Shown here: one piece after another, positions 10,410 through 21,525 of the stretch
Layout: each line of letters starts with the position of its first letter
How positions within the stretch are numbered: the first letter of the stretch is position 1
From: Agrypnia vestita
Lineage: Eukaryota > Arthropoda > Insecta > Trichoptera > Phryganeidae
NCBI GenBank assembly: GCA_016648135.1
Contig: JADDOH010002568.1
Location: forward strand, 124,001-188,000
Length of the DNA stretch: 64,000 bases
Direction of reading: 5' to 3'
Translations under genes and position numbers: made by a program
Notes under the pieces: generated by a model
What the model saw: only the letters and a program-made list of their open reading frames with translations
The model's database searches: none
What the model was told of the DNA's origin: nothing

Positions 10410-10620
10410 GATTGATGTGTATAGTTTGAAGTATGAAATTTGTCGTGTACAGTCTGAAGTGTATACTTTGAAGTATGTACTATATAAGTATAAAGTTTGT
10501 GGTGTCCAGTTTGAAGTGTGCGATTTAAAGTGTGCGATTTGAAATGTGCACTTTGAAGTGTGAAGATTGTAGTGTGCAGTTCACTTTTAAACGTGTGAAG
10601 TGTGCGCTTCAGTATAAGGT
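10410..10620 (+). repeat. Degenerate GTGT/TTTGAAGTGT minisatellite
   Basis: Roughly ten imperfect units of 15-22 bp built around TTTGAAGTGTGCGAT, with variants TCTGAAGTGTATAC and TTTAAAGTGTGCGAT. Unit length drifts, as in an old array. Confidence 0.7.
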
Positions 10621-13600
10621 AGTACTACATTTTAGTACTTAGTACAGAGCGGATTCCATCACTAACGTGTGCATATCGCACATCGTAATTTCAGCAGTGT
10701 ACCTACTCTGCACAGCGACTATTAGTTTTACTGCTGATATTTACTTTAATAATTTCTGATATAGTTTAACTTGATATTTACGGTTAAAAAAATCTGCCAG
10801 TATGCTATTTATTATTTATTATCAACGAGATTTGTTGCGTAAATTGAAAAAATCAAAATCACATGTGTCTTGTATTTTTTGTATATTCCCGTAAAGAATC
10901 AACGAATGAGTAAAAAAATGCCGACCATATTAAGACGTGATAAATTTCGAGTTGTATGAAATAAACAAGATTTTTTCAATGCATAAATTTAATATGCAAA
11001 TCGCTTTTTACACAGACATAATTTTACGAAAAAACACGCTATTTACTAGAGAAATTCCAACTTTTTGTCATAGAGAAGATACATTATTACAGAAATATTG
11101 TAATAACATCATGGTGTACAGAACGTCGCTAAATAGTCAAATAAGAAGAAGCTGAGAATAAAATTATTATTAGGTACTTAAATTTTTGTTGTTGTGTAAT
11201 TTGCTTGCTTTACTTGGTTGTATATTTAGTACCTACCTATGCACTAAATATTCGGAATGAAAAATTACAATGTACAAAATCATTTTTCATGTGCCTTGCA
11301 AAAATATTTATTAAATTTATTTATTTATTTATATTAATATTTTATATAAAAAAAAATAAGAAAAAATCTGCTTGCTGGTGTGTGCCAACACTACACATAC
11401 TTAATAAGTATAACATAAGAACTTTTAACAATTTTTAATTGTGGACAACCAAATCGATTTACGAAGTGAACCATCTCCTCCCCAATACAAGTATATCCTG
11501 TTGTTTATTGAAGACACTTAATTATTCATTTAGAAGAGTAATCCACTAATATGTCGGTTTAGGGACTTGGCCAAAAAGCGAGGCAAGGACTTTTTCAGTT
11601 GCGAGGTCACATAACTGCTCAAAAACGTGCAAAAACGTTTTGTTTCTCGAAAGTGTAAATATTAGAGAAGAGAGACCAATTTTGTTCGATCAATTAATGG
11701 GTAAAAACGATGCTATTTTGCATTAGGGCCCAAAGTAACATCACTGGTATCCTGCATTATAAAAAAAATTGTATTAAAAAAATGATAACTTTGTTTACTT
11801 TCAGTATTTGTTTATAACGATAAGAACGTTTTCGATGCTAACGCATCATCTTCAGCAATCTTACTAATACTAAACTTAGGACTAAAGGACGGCGTGAGAA
11901 ATGGGTTGGAGATTAGAATCTGGGGGGTATGTGGGCGTGGTCATTGGACGCAGAAGAGGAGACATAATAGATGGAGTTTGAATATTGATTACATTTTCGT
12001 TACTGTTAATCGCAAAGTGATAACAAAAATGTAAACTGATTTAATTATACATGTGTTACTATATATACTGAGCCAGTTTCAAATAAATAAATAAATTAAG
12101 TAATCGGGATTAGCTTTGGTATGGTCACTTCATTCTGTTATCGTCTGTCTTCTTTTTTTTATACGGAGCCAATAATAGTGCTAATGAGAGGGAAATATTT
12201 TTTTTCTCAGAGCCACACAAAACCTCTAAATAATCTAAGTATCTGTCTTAACTATATTAATTAATACCTACCTCTGCATTCATCAGTTTCGAATATATTC
12301 TAGCACCTCGGAAAAGTCTTGTTTGAAAAGGGTACTCGAATGTGTTCTAGCCTCTCGGTCCTCTCGGAGCATTGAAAGCGCCAACCGATTTGACAGATGG
12401 AAACGTTGAATACTTGGGTGCGTATTTGGAGAAGTAAAATGCTGTGACCGATATTCCACGAGGTGCGATAAACTGCGGGACGATATGTTGAACGCACTGT
12501 AATATGAATATTTCTGAAAGTGCACTCAGTACGGTACAAACGAGCCAGGCTTCCTCTATAGGTGTTAAGTTTGGGCCCATAAATCATCATTTTTTTCACT
12601 CTATTAATCACGTTATAGGCGCGTCGGGTACGCTAGTTAGTGGCCGGCCGGCGTCCCGCGGAGGAACCCCGCAAGCGCCATTATTGCATTGCTCTCGCAT
12701 GTCGCGTTATGATGCAAAATACAGCCAAAACTGTAACAGGCAAATAATTGTGATTATACATCGTCTTAAAGTAGTTTTGCCTACTATACTTACATTATGT
12801 AAGAGCTTTATTTACTTTTTTAAATAAAGAAGTGAACTATCGGGACATGGGGTCAAATTTTGGATGGCAGCCGTGCGACCCAACGTTGCAAAGCAGAGCT
12901 GGGCCGCACGGTTGCTTTCAGCATTAAAAAGTGCCAACCTGGCGACAATGAGCAGGACCGATGTAGGAGCTTTTGCTTATAAAACAGTCCTGGGTAATGG
13001 GTGGGTCTGCCCTCGTTGTAATAGGCAGACAAAGACTACGATATTATAATTATACTGTCGTATTGTGTTAGATTACACATTATAACATTCGCTGTTTAAA
13101 ATGAAGTACATTTTCCATTTATAATGTTAAAATATTATACGTTAATCTGCAAAACTTTGCAGGTGCGGGGACAGTGTCCGCATAGCGTCAGCAGTCCATT
13201 GTCCAATTGTTTCCTTTGTCTTGATTCGCTAACCTAAGTACTTCCAGTTGGAAGCGTCGGCCGGAGGACACTATCCTACCTTGTACCACCTCAATTTCCC
13301 TTGTCCAATTGTTACTGGGGGGAAATGTACGCATAGTCCATTATCTTATTGGGCAAGTACCGACTTTCTTCTAAAATTATCTAGATCATGGGCACTTAAG
13401 AATTTATTTCTTTATTTAAAATTGCAAAACAGAAGTTGGTTATGTCAAAATATCTGATAATTAATACAATATTACAAATACTGAATAAACGATTTTTCTG
13501 ATTATCTTAAATATATTTTTGTACCAGTGTGATACAAATTAATTTCTTCGTCCAGAAAACAAAAGTGGAATAAAATGGAGACCAAGACCTCGCGTGTAAA

Positions 13601-13635
13601 GGATTTATAATGAAAACTATGTTTTTATGGGTTAA
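10621..13635. other. 3 kb without recognised gene; GC-richer core at 12.3-12.7 kb
   Basis: AT-rich DNA. 11821-11860 contains, on the minus strand, a CTGAAGA - GATGC hairpin - GAAAA motif (see the ncRNA entries at 54 kb). 12300-12720 is less AT-rich, with a CpG-rich patch GGCCGGCCGGCGTCCCGCGG at 12642-12661. ORFs there on both strands show no convincing family match. 12864-13046 is open for 61 codons but unrecognised. 13180-13330 contains the phrase GTCCATTGTCCAATTGTT and partial repeats of it. Confidence 0.5.
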
Positions 13636-14792
13636 CTAGCAGATCACCCGTGAAAAATCACGGGACGGAAAAATAAAAATTATAATTGCAGGATTTTAAA
13701 GTTGTGAAAAAATGAAGTCGCTGTATTTAGGCTGGAATTACAACAAAAACCCTGATGATGATGATTAGCCGCCAATGAGACCCGGGCGCCGGGGCTTGAC
13801 ACGCAAGGGTCGTTACTAATTATTACTAGCCGTACACCCGTCAATCACTGGACATAATTATTGCAGGATTTTGAAGCTGAAAATTAATGAATAGGAAACC
13901 ATTTGTTCTTTAAAATTGACTTTATTCGCCTAAAACTAAAACTAAATATGATAAAATAATAATATAAAAATTTCAAGTTTGTAAATTCGATAATTTCGTT
14001 GCTTGAACCGCGCGATGATTGCGTGTTACACTCTAATTACTTAAAATTTTAATTCCAGCAAGTTACGAATTTACTAACCTACTCCTGTGAATGGTACCCA
14101 CCGCTTACCCAGGACCGTTCTAAGAGCAAAAGCTTCCATACATAGACGTACTATAAATATAGACTAGTTACAAGCCAAAATATCCGCTACACAGAACTAT
14201 AACACGAATTACTGTGCACATCGCGGGAGTTGGTTAGCTGCGCTAAGGAAAGAAAAAATATCATAGATTACCAGCGTAGAAAATACAGAAATTTCCTTAC
14301 TCTAAAGTTGGTTTGAATTTATCTACAAATTATTGAAATAAAACTTACCTATAAAAGGCTATCCTCTTCTTTATTATGTGATGAAGCATTACAACAATTA
14401 ACACAACAAACAGACATATTTCATGTTGGATTTTTTAAATTGTATGGCAAAAGGCAAAAAGTAAACACTGCGATTAGCTACAACTTCATACGCATTCGTT
14501 CTACAAAATTATGTTTTTTTGTCCTTTCTTATACGTCGTTATGAAAATACTTTCTATCACTTTCTGACTGATACATTTAGTACGTAAAAGAAGACAGCAG
14601 AGACTAGATGTCTCAGATTTGTTTTTGCTTCCATATCGGTCCTACTCAATCGTTCGGGTCGTATTAACCTTTGCGAGGGGGCACGGCCGCAAACACAAAC
14701 ATTCCCAGCCCCCGTCGCAAGTAAATTATCTTTATTAACATCATTACTGACCGACAGACAGACAGACAACGAAATTATTCGGTATATTTAGA
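13636..14792 (-). mobile_element. Probable non-autonomous Helitron (minus strand)
   Basis: On the minus strand the 5' end reads TCTAAATATACCGAATAATT after an A. The 3' end reads ...CGGGTGATCTGCTAG followed by T, fitting TC...CTAG and A/T target preference. GACAGACAGACAGACA lies near the 5' end, as in the clearer copy at 44576. A second CTAG with an ACCCG context occurs at 13826, so either the element is a nested pair or the true end is there. No ORF. Confidence 0.5.
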
Positions 14793-15080
14793 TTTTTTCA
14801 TGATTTTTTTCAATTTCAATTTAATTGTAATGTAAATATTATTTAGTTTGTAATGTACATATTATTCAATAATATGTACATTACAAACTTATTCAATGTA
14901 TACATTTTATGAAGGTATAGGGTATACATCTATATGTATATTAAGATAAGAATATTTAATTAATTAACATATAAAATCTGGTCAAAGGTATAGGAGAATC
15001 CTGCTTCGGAAAACCCCTTCAGATACATGACCATATTGACCCAAAGAAATGGATGTAATGATTATCGATGACATTATCTT

Positions 15081-15600
15081 CGCTATTTTGAAAATAGCAA
15101 TGTTGGGATGTCAGATCTTTATCCCAACACTTAATAGACGAAAATAAAATAAAAAATAAACGAGACGCAGGTAGAGTCCATTCACTTTAGGTAAACCTTT
15201 TGCATTAGTGTGAGTAATGCCCTCTGTAACACGTAAATTGTGAAATTCATTGGCCGATCCAGTACAACTCTGACCGGCGAGCGGAGCGGTCGTTTCTTTG
15301 TTTAATATATTTCGCTTAAAGATACGGTGGCCACAAAATCACGAATATTTTTAAATTAGGAAAGGAGAACTCGCTTTCAGGTCAAACAAAGGAGAATTCA
15401 AACATTTATTATTTAGAATTTGAATTTTTTGCGTCTATCATTTACTCAAAAAAGAATGTTACGAGATTTTGTAAACGGACTGTTACTCACACTAATGCAA
15501 AAGGCTTACCTAAAGTGAATGGACTCTATACATCGGTATTCGGTGTTCGTCGTACTTGAACAAGAAGACTTGTATAATTTCGCGTATTTTTTTAATGATG
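15081..15600 (+). repeat. Tandem-duplicated segment, copy 1 (carries a MITE)
   Basis: AATAGCAATGTTGGGATGTC...CCCAACACTTAATAGACG leads into a TA-flanked MITE (15174-15526). After it the segment continues with CGGTATTCGGTGTTCGTCGT and AACAAGAAGACTTGTA. The same flanks recur in copy 2 (15830-16778) without this MITE. Confidence 0.8.
15174..15526. mobile_element. TA-flanked MITE, GAGTCCATTCAC ends
   Basis: Terminal inverted repeats of about 45 bp: GAGTCCATTCACTTTAGG at the left and CCTAAAGTGAATGGACTC at the right, with near-complete pairing inward. TA on both sides (15172-15173, 15527-15528). Length 353 bp and no ORF. The paralogous copy of the flank at about 16,690 lacks the insertion, which confirms the boundaries. 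A TA target suggests a Tc1/mariner-type origin. Confidence 0.85.
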
Positions 15601-15829
15601 GCGCGTACGAGGTGTCGGTCGGGCGGCGCGCGCCATATTTCGGCCTCGCTCGCCACCAGAACTGGTTTGCGCGGACCCGGGTCGAGCGGGACGGAGCCAA
15701 ATAAATAAAAAACCTCCTCGGGAAACCATAAACAAGGGTACGAACCCGGCGGACTGTCGCTGGCTGCCGCTGCTCGGCCGACTCCGCACAGCGCGGATAT
15801 TGCTATCGCTCGGTGCCACCTGTCAATGA
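15601..15829. other. GC-rich island inside the duplication
   Basis: CpG-rich stretch (CGGGCGGCGCGCGCC, CGGACCCGGGTCGAGCGGG) between the two duplicated copies. Reading frames are open by base composition but match nothing I recognise. It may be unique host DNA. Confidence 0.45.
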
Positions 15830-15870
15830 TGCTATTCTGGAAATAGCAATGTTGGGAAGTCAGATCTTTA

Positions 15871-16651
15871 CAGGTACTGATACGCATGCTCATTAGCATG
15901 CTCTAACGTCTGTACACACTTGCTCGTTATTAGCGTGCTTATTTTAAGCGTGCGCATGAATGGGCATGCTCAAAGCTAACAATGAAACACACATGCTTTT
16001 ATTGACATGCTCTTGCCATATAATAGAGACGATCTTGTTCAAAATGGAAACTTTGCAAACTGAAACAGGAAATTCAAGTGAACCAATAAATCAAAATATT
16101 TTTGATTTTACTTTTTATAATTTTTATTGTAAGATTTGAATCATTCGTATCTTTTAATACAGTTTCATCAACATTATTTCTTGCTATATTATTTTTACAT
16201 AGCGGTGGCCGAGTATTCCACAGACATTCGTGATTCTTATAATAAGTCACGAAAAGTAATGTTTTGTCATCTCCCCAACGCGCCATATTTGTTTCATCTG
16301 TCGCGGACTGAGAAGATTACGTTGATAATCGATACTAGCCGCGAATGAAATTAGCATGCTCATAAGCAAACCTGTTCACGCATGCTCAAAAGATACCCCT
16401 TCTCGTGGTGAATGATATTAGCATGCTCATTATCAGCAAGCCTGTTCACACATGCTCAAAAGATACCCCTTTTCGTGGTGAATGACATTAGCATGCTCAT
16501 AAATCAACCGGCGATTGATTTTTGAGCGTGCTAGTAATGAGCATCTCATTACTAGCAATGTGCGTGCACACATGCTACTAAGTAGCAATGGCTCAAGAAG
16601 GTCAATACTGCGCATGCTCATGTGTCACTAATGAGCATGTGTATCAGTATC
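15871..16651. mobile_element. Non-autonomous PIF/Harbinger-like element, copy 1
   Basis: The element starts CAGGTACTGATAC and ends GTATCAGTATC. It is flanked by TTA (15868-15870, 16652-16654). Copy 1 of the surrounding duplication has a single TTA at the same place (CAGATCTTTATCCCAACAC at 15111-15129), giving direct proof of a 3 bp target duplication. Three-base TTA/TWA duplications typify PIF/Harbinger. The arms are dense in AGCATGCTCAT-like words and the middle encodes a MADF-like domain on the minus strand. Confidence 0.85.
16074..16286 (-). pseudogene. MADF-like domain fragment in Harbinger-like element
   Basis: A 70-codon minus-strand frame beginning MARWGDDKTLLFVTYYKNHE and continuing CLWNTRPP...KNNIARNN, then IKIIKSKIKN before the stop. 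The spacing W-(D/E)-x-x-(K/T)-x-x-F-(x3)-Y-x-x-H-x-x-LWN followed by N-x-x-x-R and a basic helix is that of MADF (Myb/SANT-like) DNA-binding domains. These occur in the second protein of Harbinger-type transposons. The in-frame upstream codon is a stop; a TTCTCAG just upstream could be a splice acceptor, so this may be an exon remnant. The copy at 34096-34341 keeps nearly the same peptide. No DDE transposase is present. Confidence 0.55.
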
Positions 16652-16789
16652 TTATCCCAACACTTAATAGACGAAAATAAAATATAAAATAAACATAAGT
16701 CAACGTCGGTATTCAGTGTTCGTCGTACTTAAACAAGAAGATTTGTACAATTTCACGTATTTTTGTTTTTTTAATTGCATAACAGATTG

Positions 16790-17115
16790 ACGACTTATCG
16801 TACGGCTGGCTTGAGTGATCACTTTACACAATGTAACGTTCACCATTTCCACCCTTGATATAATACCACATCTATTAAATTGTTGGAAGTTTTATATATT
16901 ATATATTTAAGTTTTACAACCGTTTCATATGTATCTTGTAATTATCATTAGCGCGACCGGCATCCAAAGCTTTTTAATTTCACTTTATGAAACACAGATG
17001 TCACTAATGAGATATCTATTTTTGATTGGAATTTTTTAAAGCAATATCTTTTATATGTCCCTGGGACAAAATCCCGTACCGTGTTCTGAAAAATGTGTAC
17101 AAACTCAAAATATTC
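16790..17115 (+). repeat. Dispersed repeat family R1, fragment
   Basis: Carries the core CGTACGGCTGGCTTGAGTGA...CACTTTACACAATGTAACGT...CCATTTCCACCC and, further on, GTGTTCTGAAAAATGTGTAC...ACTCAAAATATTCTG. The same core appears at 41855, 53440, 55515 (inverted) and 57485. No coding signal; classification unknown. Confidence 0.65.
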
Positions 17116-17629
17116 TGAAATATCTTTGGTAGTTCGAATGTCTTACCCGTAACTCACCAGAAAACCAAGGTAATAAATAGATGTGGCCCAAAAAATTAGC
17201 ATGCGCGAGTGGAGATGGGCTGGACTCGTCTGTCAAAGAGACATGTAATTAACATGACATAATGTATTGCAAAAAAAGATTTATTATTTCGATTAGATTG
17301 ATTGATAATGTGGGTGGGACGGTGGGCGCAGCATCAGTTGTCACTTCCGATTCGTGGTTCAGCGTCACTCTGGCCACTTATGATGATCATTCTTCTGTAA
17401 ACACCATGACCGCAGTCAGGACAGATGTATTCCTGGTGCGATTACAAGGAAGGGTTTGGCTGCTACGCGACCGTGTGGTTCTCAACCCGAGCCGTCTCGC
17501 TCACATGCCATCTGCCGGCCCGCGCAACCATCTCCGTGCACGACTGACACACCGACATAAAGATTCGCTCGTTCACATCTACGTACACTTGACTATCTGG
17601 TCCAACGATAGGAGATACACGACGAAGGG
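17116..17629. other. Unassigned, moderately GC-rich
   Basis: 17290-17600 is less AT-rich than its surroundings (GCCGGCCCGCGCAACC at 17515-17530) and is open in the forward frame. The frame runs straight into the minisatellite and shows no known domain, so I do not call a gene. Confidence 0.4.
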
Positions 17630-17868
17630 TCCACGACACAGGATCCGTCGCAAAAGATCAAGACAAAAGGTCAACGGCAAAAGATCCACGAAGAAAGGTT
17701 CACGAAGAAAAGTTCACGTCAAAAGGTTCACGCCAAAAGTTTAACGTCTAAAATACAGACCACCATAAAAGGTCCAAACAAAACGTACAAGACAAAATAT
17801 CCACGCGATAAAAGGCACACACGACTAAAAATACACGTGACAAAAGGCCCATCTCTCAAAATGACCGC
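17630..17868 (+). repeat. Degenerate 14-16 bp minisatellite, GGTYCACGNCAAAA
   Basis: About fifteen units such as GGTCAACGGCAAAA, GATCCACGAAGAAA, GTTCACGTCAAAA, GGTTCACGCCAAAA and GGTCCAAACAAAA. Units are 13-16 bp and diverged. The complementary form (CCTTTTGTCGT, CCTTCGTCGTCGG) occurs just downstream at 17976-18030, suggesting an inverted continuation. Confidence 0.75.
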
Positions 17869-18335
17869 AAATAAAATATAGAAATGTTTTTTTATAAAGT
17901 GAAAAAATCATGCTCGCCATTCGCGAATTTATTTTTAAATGATTTTATAAAACATAAAATTTTGAAATTTTGTTTGTGGTCCTTCGTCGTCGGATCTAAT
18001 GTACTGTGGAATTTTTTTTTAGTTGGCCTTTTGTCGTATCAGACCTTCCAAAAGCTCTTTAACCGATTCAAAAGCTTTGTTTCTGATGATGAATTAATTA
18101 CTCAGATACTCAAAAGACAGCGTCAGCATAGATTGTTTCACATTCCAATATACAGGACCAACCTGCCGATGGTTATGCTACCGCTATGCTGAACAATATC
18201 ACTTTGGGTATTGATCTGTTCCATATCTCCGAAGGGGTTTTTCGAAACAGTATTCTCCTGCATCTTTGATAAGACTTATTTTCTATGTATATTAATTAAA
18301 TGTTATAACATGTACGATTTAAAGATTATGATGTT

Positions 18336-18530
18336 TACTTATAGACCAAGGGGCTGTCTTAGGAGGAGCTGGCGGAAACAGTTGGAAGACTGCTGCGAAG
18401 CGAGGTTGCAACTAAATTGGGCTGACATGGAGAGCGCAGCCAGAGATGGGAAGAATTGGAACCTCCTATGCGGTGCAGGGACCCCGACCTAATAGGATAA
18501 TGAGTAGAAGAAGAAGAAGAAGAAGAATTT
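18336..18530 (+). pseudogene. RTE-like C-terminal tail with GAA microsatellite
   Basis: The last ~50 codons read RGCLRRSWRKQLEDCCEARL, then NWADMESAARDGKNWNLL, with a stop at 18490. This is the 'GRPRKRW...D...W..A..R..W' ending seen in many RTE-like elements. After the stop, AATGAGTAGAAGAAGAAGAA (18498-18517) starts a GAA run to 18530, the expected microsatellite tail. Upstream sequence is not recognisable as RT, so the copy is severely 5'-truncated. Confidence 0.65.
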
Positions 18531-19781
18531 ATATTTATTTACTAATGATGCACGCCCTGTATTGGGATTTTACGAAACAAATTGGAGTTTTTTGAAACAA
18601 AGTGTTAAAAAAGCATGGCTATCTAGGTACATCAGCAGGAAATTACAAAAAAAATAAAAAATCTAGTTATGTATAAGTTATTTTTATTGTAAAAGGTGTT
18701 AACCGTTGAAATAAAGTAAATAAATATCACCAACATAAATGCAATAAGAAAGAAGTACCTACATAAGGAAATAAAAAATGAAATGGCAAGACAAATGCAG
18801 TGAGTAATAGGTATGGTATGCAGACAAATAATAAAAAAAGCTGAGTAGATTCGAATTTTGTATGTGTATAGTGTTTGAGCGTTAAATATATCAACAGAGC
18901 TGTATTAATTGCCTAGGTGGTGCAATATATTTATAGGTGAATGCATGATACAAAAACAAAATAGCTCACTCTGTCGTGAAACCGACCGCCCAGGTACCCT
19001 GTATATTATTTTCATAATTTGTAATATAATTCAGGAGAGTCCAACATGCAGTTAATAATTTTATACCGGCAAATTTAATCACTTGCGATACTCCTACACG
19101 ATAGCTTCGTTAAATTAAGTACACATATTAGGAAATCATAATTAATTGGTCCGAAGAAATTTATAATTTATACGTTTTAAGATTATGATATATTAGATTT
19201 TCTTTTCTTTCTTTCTCATTGTTATTAAATTAGATTACACTACCTATTTTATTGTATGTAATTGGTTATCCCTCACCACACACAAGAATCATAATTCTTT
19301 TTGGGAAGGTATATATATACACACAAAAAAATATTGATTTGTAAACATTGTCTATGTACGATTGTAAAAAAGTATTATATGTATTATTAATTGAATAAAT
19401 AAATAAATAATTATAAAAAAAGTGACGACACAAACCTTCCATCATGCTGTTTTCGTGACGCGATCAATGTTAACCAAAAGTTTTGATTTTGATGGAAAGT
19501 TAGTCAGCGTGGTGATTGCCTCGAGGGTGTATCGCTGGTTAAGTCGCTCAAACGAGAAATCGATAATCGAGTCAAAATTCGTAAAGGATTCCATTATGTG
19601 GTAGCGCATAAATAAATAATGATGATTTGTGTAACACTGAAATATAATCAGCGGAGTAACTTCTCTTCAGACGCCCGGGGCAAACTTCGTTTTTGCGCCT
19701 CCCCCTATTCTTCGCAAACAATGGTGTTCCTACACTTGTTACATTTTAAAAATTAGTGCAAAAAATATTTTCATATAGAGG
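18531..19781. other. AT-rich sequence without recognised gene
   Basis: No element or gene recognised. A 60-codon ORF at 19422-19604 is unrecognised. AAATAAATAAATAA runs are at about 19395-19410. Confidence 0.5.
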
Positions 19782-20155
19782 GTGTCCCGTATCTCGACGT
19801 CAAGCTGAAATCGGGTGATGGGCCAAGTCATAATAGTTATCAGAAAAAGTTAAAAAAAAACAGTCAGTTAGTCATTGATTCTGAATACTTGGTTTGGTCA
19901 AAAAGTGACATTTTCTTCCAAGCTGGAGCAGTTTGCATTGAATTTTGGACAAAAGTTTACAGAAGCATTATTCAGGACTACATAATAATAAAAAAAAATG
20001 AAGAAAAATAAAGATCTGTAGCAACAGGAGTGAAAAGACCGTCACAGGGTGTAAATTTTTTGATTTTTTTTAAATGCTTATAATTTTTAAAATCCATTTT
20101 AAATATTTTTCTGGCCTGTCACCCGATTTCGGCTTGACGTCGAGATACGGGACAC
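19782..20155. mobile_element. MITE with 45 bp inverted repeats, GTGTCCCGTATCTCGACG
   Basis: Left end GTGTCCCGTATCTCGACGTC continues to GGTGATGGGCC; the right end is the near-exact reverse complement (GGCCTGTCACC...CGAGATACGGGACAC), with about three mismatches in 44. Flanks are TATA-like (CATATAGAG and TGTATATAT), compatible with a TA target. 374 bp, no ORF. Confidence 0.85.
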
Positions 20156-20310
20156 TGTATATATTTACGCCTTGTGGTTAGACACTATTATTTATTGAAA
20201 CGAGGTACTCTGTATTAACATCACACGAGGGAAGACTATAATAATTAAAATGGATATTTTTAGAGCAACATTTTTGAAAGGGCTCATTTGTTTATTGATT
20301 TTACACTTAA

Positions 20311-20764
20311 ACAGGGTTATTTGGAAAATATTAATAACCTCGCAGGACTATATTCCTGCCTTGATTATGAGTCTAAAATGTTCAAGCAACCATGACCTAA
20401 TATAAAAAGTTACGGAAATATGCGACATCAAGCAACCATGAGCTAATATAAAAAGTTACGGAAATATGCGACATCAAATTTGCATTTTTTTTTTCAATTA
20501 CATCGAATATGAAAATTTCATTCTCTTTAATACAAGTCAAATAGAATAATAAAAGCCCTCGAATTCCAATTGGAATTTCTGCAGGGTTTTTATCATTTTA
20601 TTTAACTTGTATTGAAACGAGTGAATTTTTTGTAATTGATATAAGTAGCTGTAATGATAGTTCAACGTTGTGTAAAAAAAAACAGAAATATAGAAAAAAA
20701 TGCTAACTTTGACATTGCATAACTCCATAACTATTGATATTTATTAATGTTTAAATAACCCTGT
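20311..20764. mobile_element. Foldback MITE, AGGGTTATTTGG family, second copy
   Basis: Ends ACAGGGTTATTTGGAAAA and TTTAAATAACCCTGT. Internal ATTAATAACCTCGCAGGA, CTTGATTATGAGTC and CCAATTGGAAT match the copy at 3577. A ~42 bp stretch around 20390-20475 is duplicated in tandem (AAAAAGTTACGGAAATATGC occurs twice). Confidence 0.75.
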
Positions 20765-20825
20765 ATATTAATACTGTGACGAAATGCTAAAAAGAATTTA
20801 CGCACTGTTCGAACCTCTGGTAATA

Positions 20826-21377
20826 TGTCACTCGAAACAACACTACCGTAGGATCTAGAAAGGTCTACAATTATCTGCAACCTTCAGAAAACGTCTAGAA
20901 ACGCCTGGAACAACTGAGAAGCAACGAGAACCTTCTCCTAATCTACGTACGAATATACCAGCATTCGCTTGTAAACACAGAACCACGCCGCGGCGGGAAT
21001 TGAGTCGTCGTGTTTGACAGTTCGATTCAGTGCGAAGGCGGCGCGAGCCGTGTGACGACGCCCAGGATGGCCAGTCGTGAATTGCGAAACGACAGATTGG
21101 CGTTGCGTAAGTACCTAAGTAGCGTTGAAAATAAGCGATAAACGCTACCTGTGAGAATTGAGTATTCGACAATTGATAAATACATATTACCCAGCGATAA
21201 TAAAGTGTTCATTTACGAGTGATTTATTGCGAAATAGTGTAATTTTAGTAATAGCGTTAAGTTTAATTCGTTTTAAGGGACTTTGTACATTGAATAGTTA
21301 ATAAATCATTAATTAATAAAAAGCTATTTATTTTCCAGTATTTTCATTCATTCTTCCCGCAGCCACGGAACGTGACA
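20826..21377 (+). mobile_element. LTR of a retrotransposon, plus primer-binding site
   Basis: Starts TGTCACTCGAAACAACACT and ends CCACGGAACGTGACA, so it has TG...CA limits and a 6 bp terminal inverted repeat. Inside are heat-shock-element-like TTCAGAAAACGTCTAGAAA, an initiator-like TCGATTCAGTGCG at 21021-21033, and AATAAAAAGC at ~21316. Six bases after the end, TGGCGGGATTT (21384) suits a tRNA primer-binding site. About 550 bp. No second LTR or gag-pol follows, so this is a 5' LTR with a truncated internal part. Ty3/Gypsy type is a guess. Confidence 0.6.
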
Positions 21378-21525
21378 ATACAATGGCGGGATTTAGTATT
21401 TAGTAGGAATTTAGTAAAACAATTTAAACATATTTCCGGTATACAATGTTACAGTGACAATATTGTCTGGCAATCTAGTTCAATCCAGTTTCCGAGGAGA
21501 AGAGTAGGAGATGGATGGAGCTAAT

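Larger units (their letters stand above)
15830..16778 (+). repeat. Tandem-duplicated segment, copy 2 (carries a Harbinger-like element)
   Basis: Same flank as copy 1 (AATAGCAATGTTGGGAAGTC, CCCAACACTTAATAGACG, CGGTATTCAGTGTTCGTCGT). It is interrupted at a different point, by the element at 15871-16651, and has no MITE at the site occupied in copy 1. Confidence 0.8.

Noticed and set aside
12300..12611. Minus-strand frames with a PIEEAW-like string resembling a Tc1-type transposase end
   Set aside because: A single short similarity with no other transposase motif and no terminal repeats around it.
15880..16640. Many AGCATGCTCAT-like words at irregular spacing, considered as an array or CRISPR-like repeat
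   Set aside because: Spacing and length vary, words occur in both orientations, and the region is a eukaryotic transposon arm.
17262..17744. 160-codon forward ORF ending in a basic, repeat-like tail
   Set aside because: The basic tail is the translation of the degenerate minisatellite and the first half shows no domain; base composition explains the open frame.
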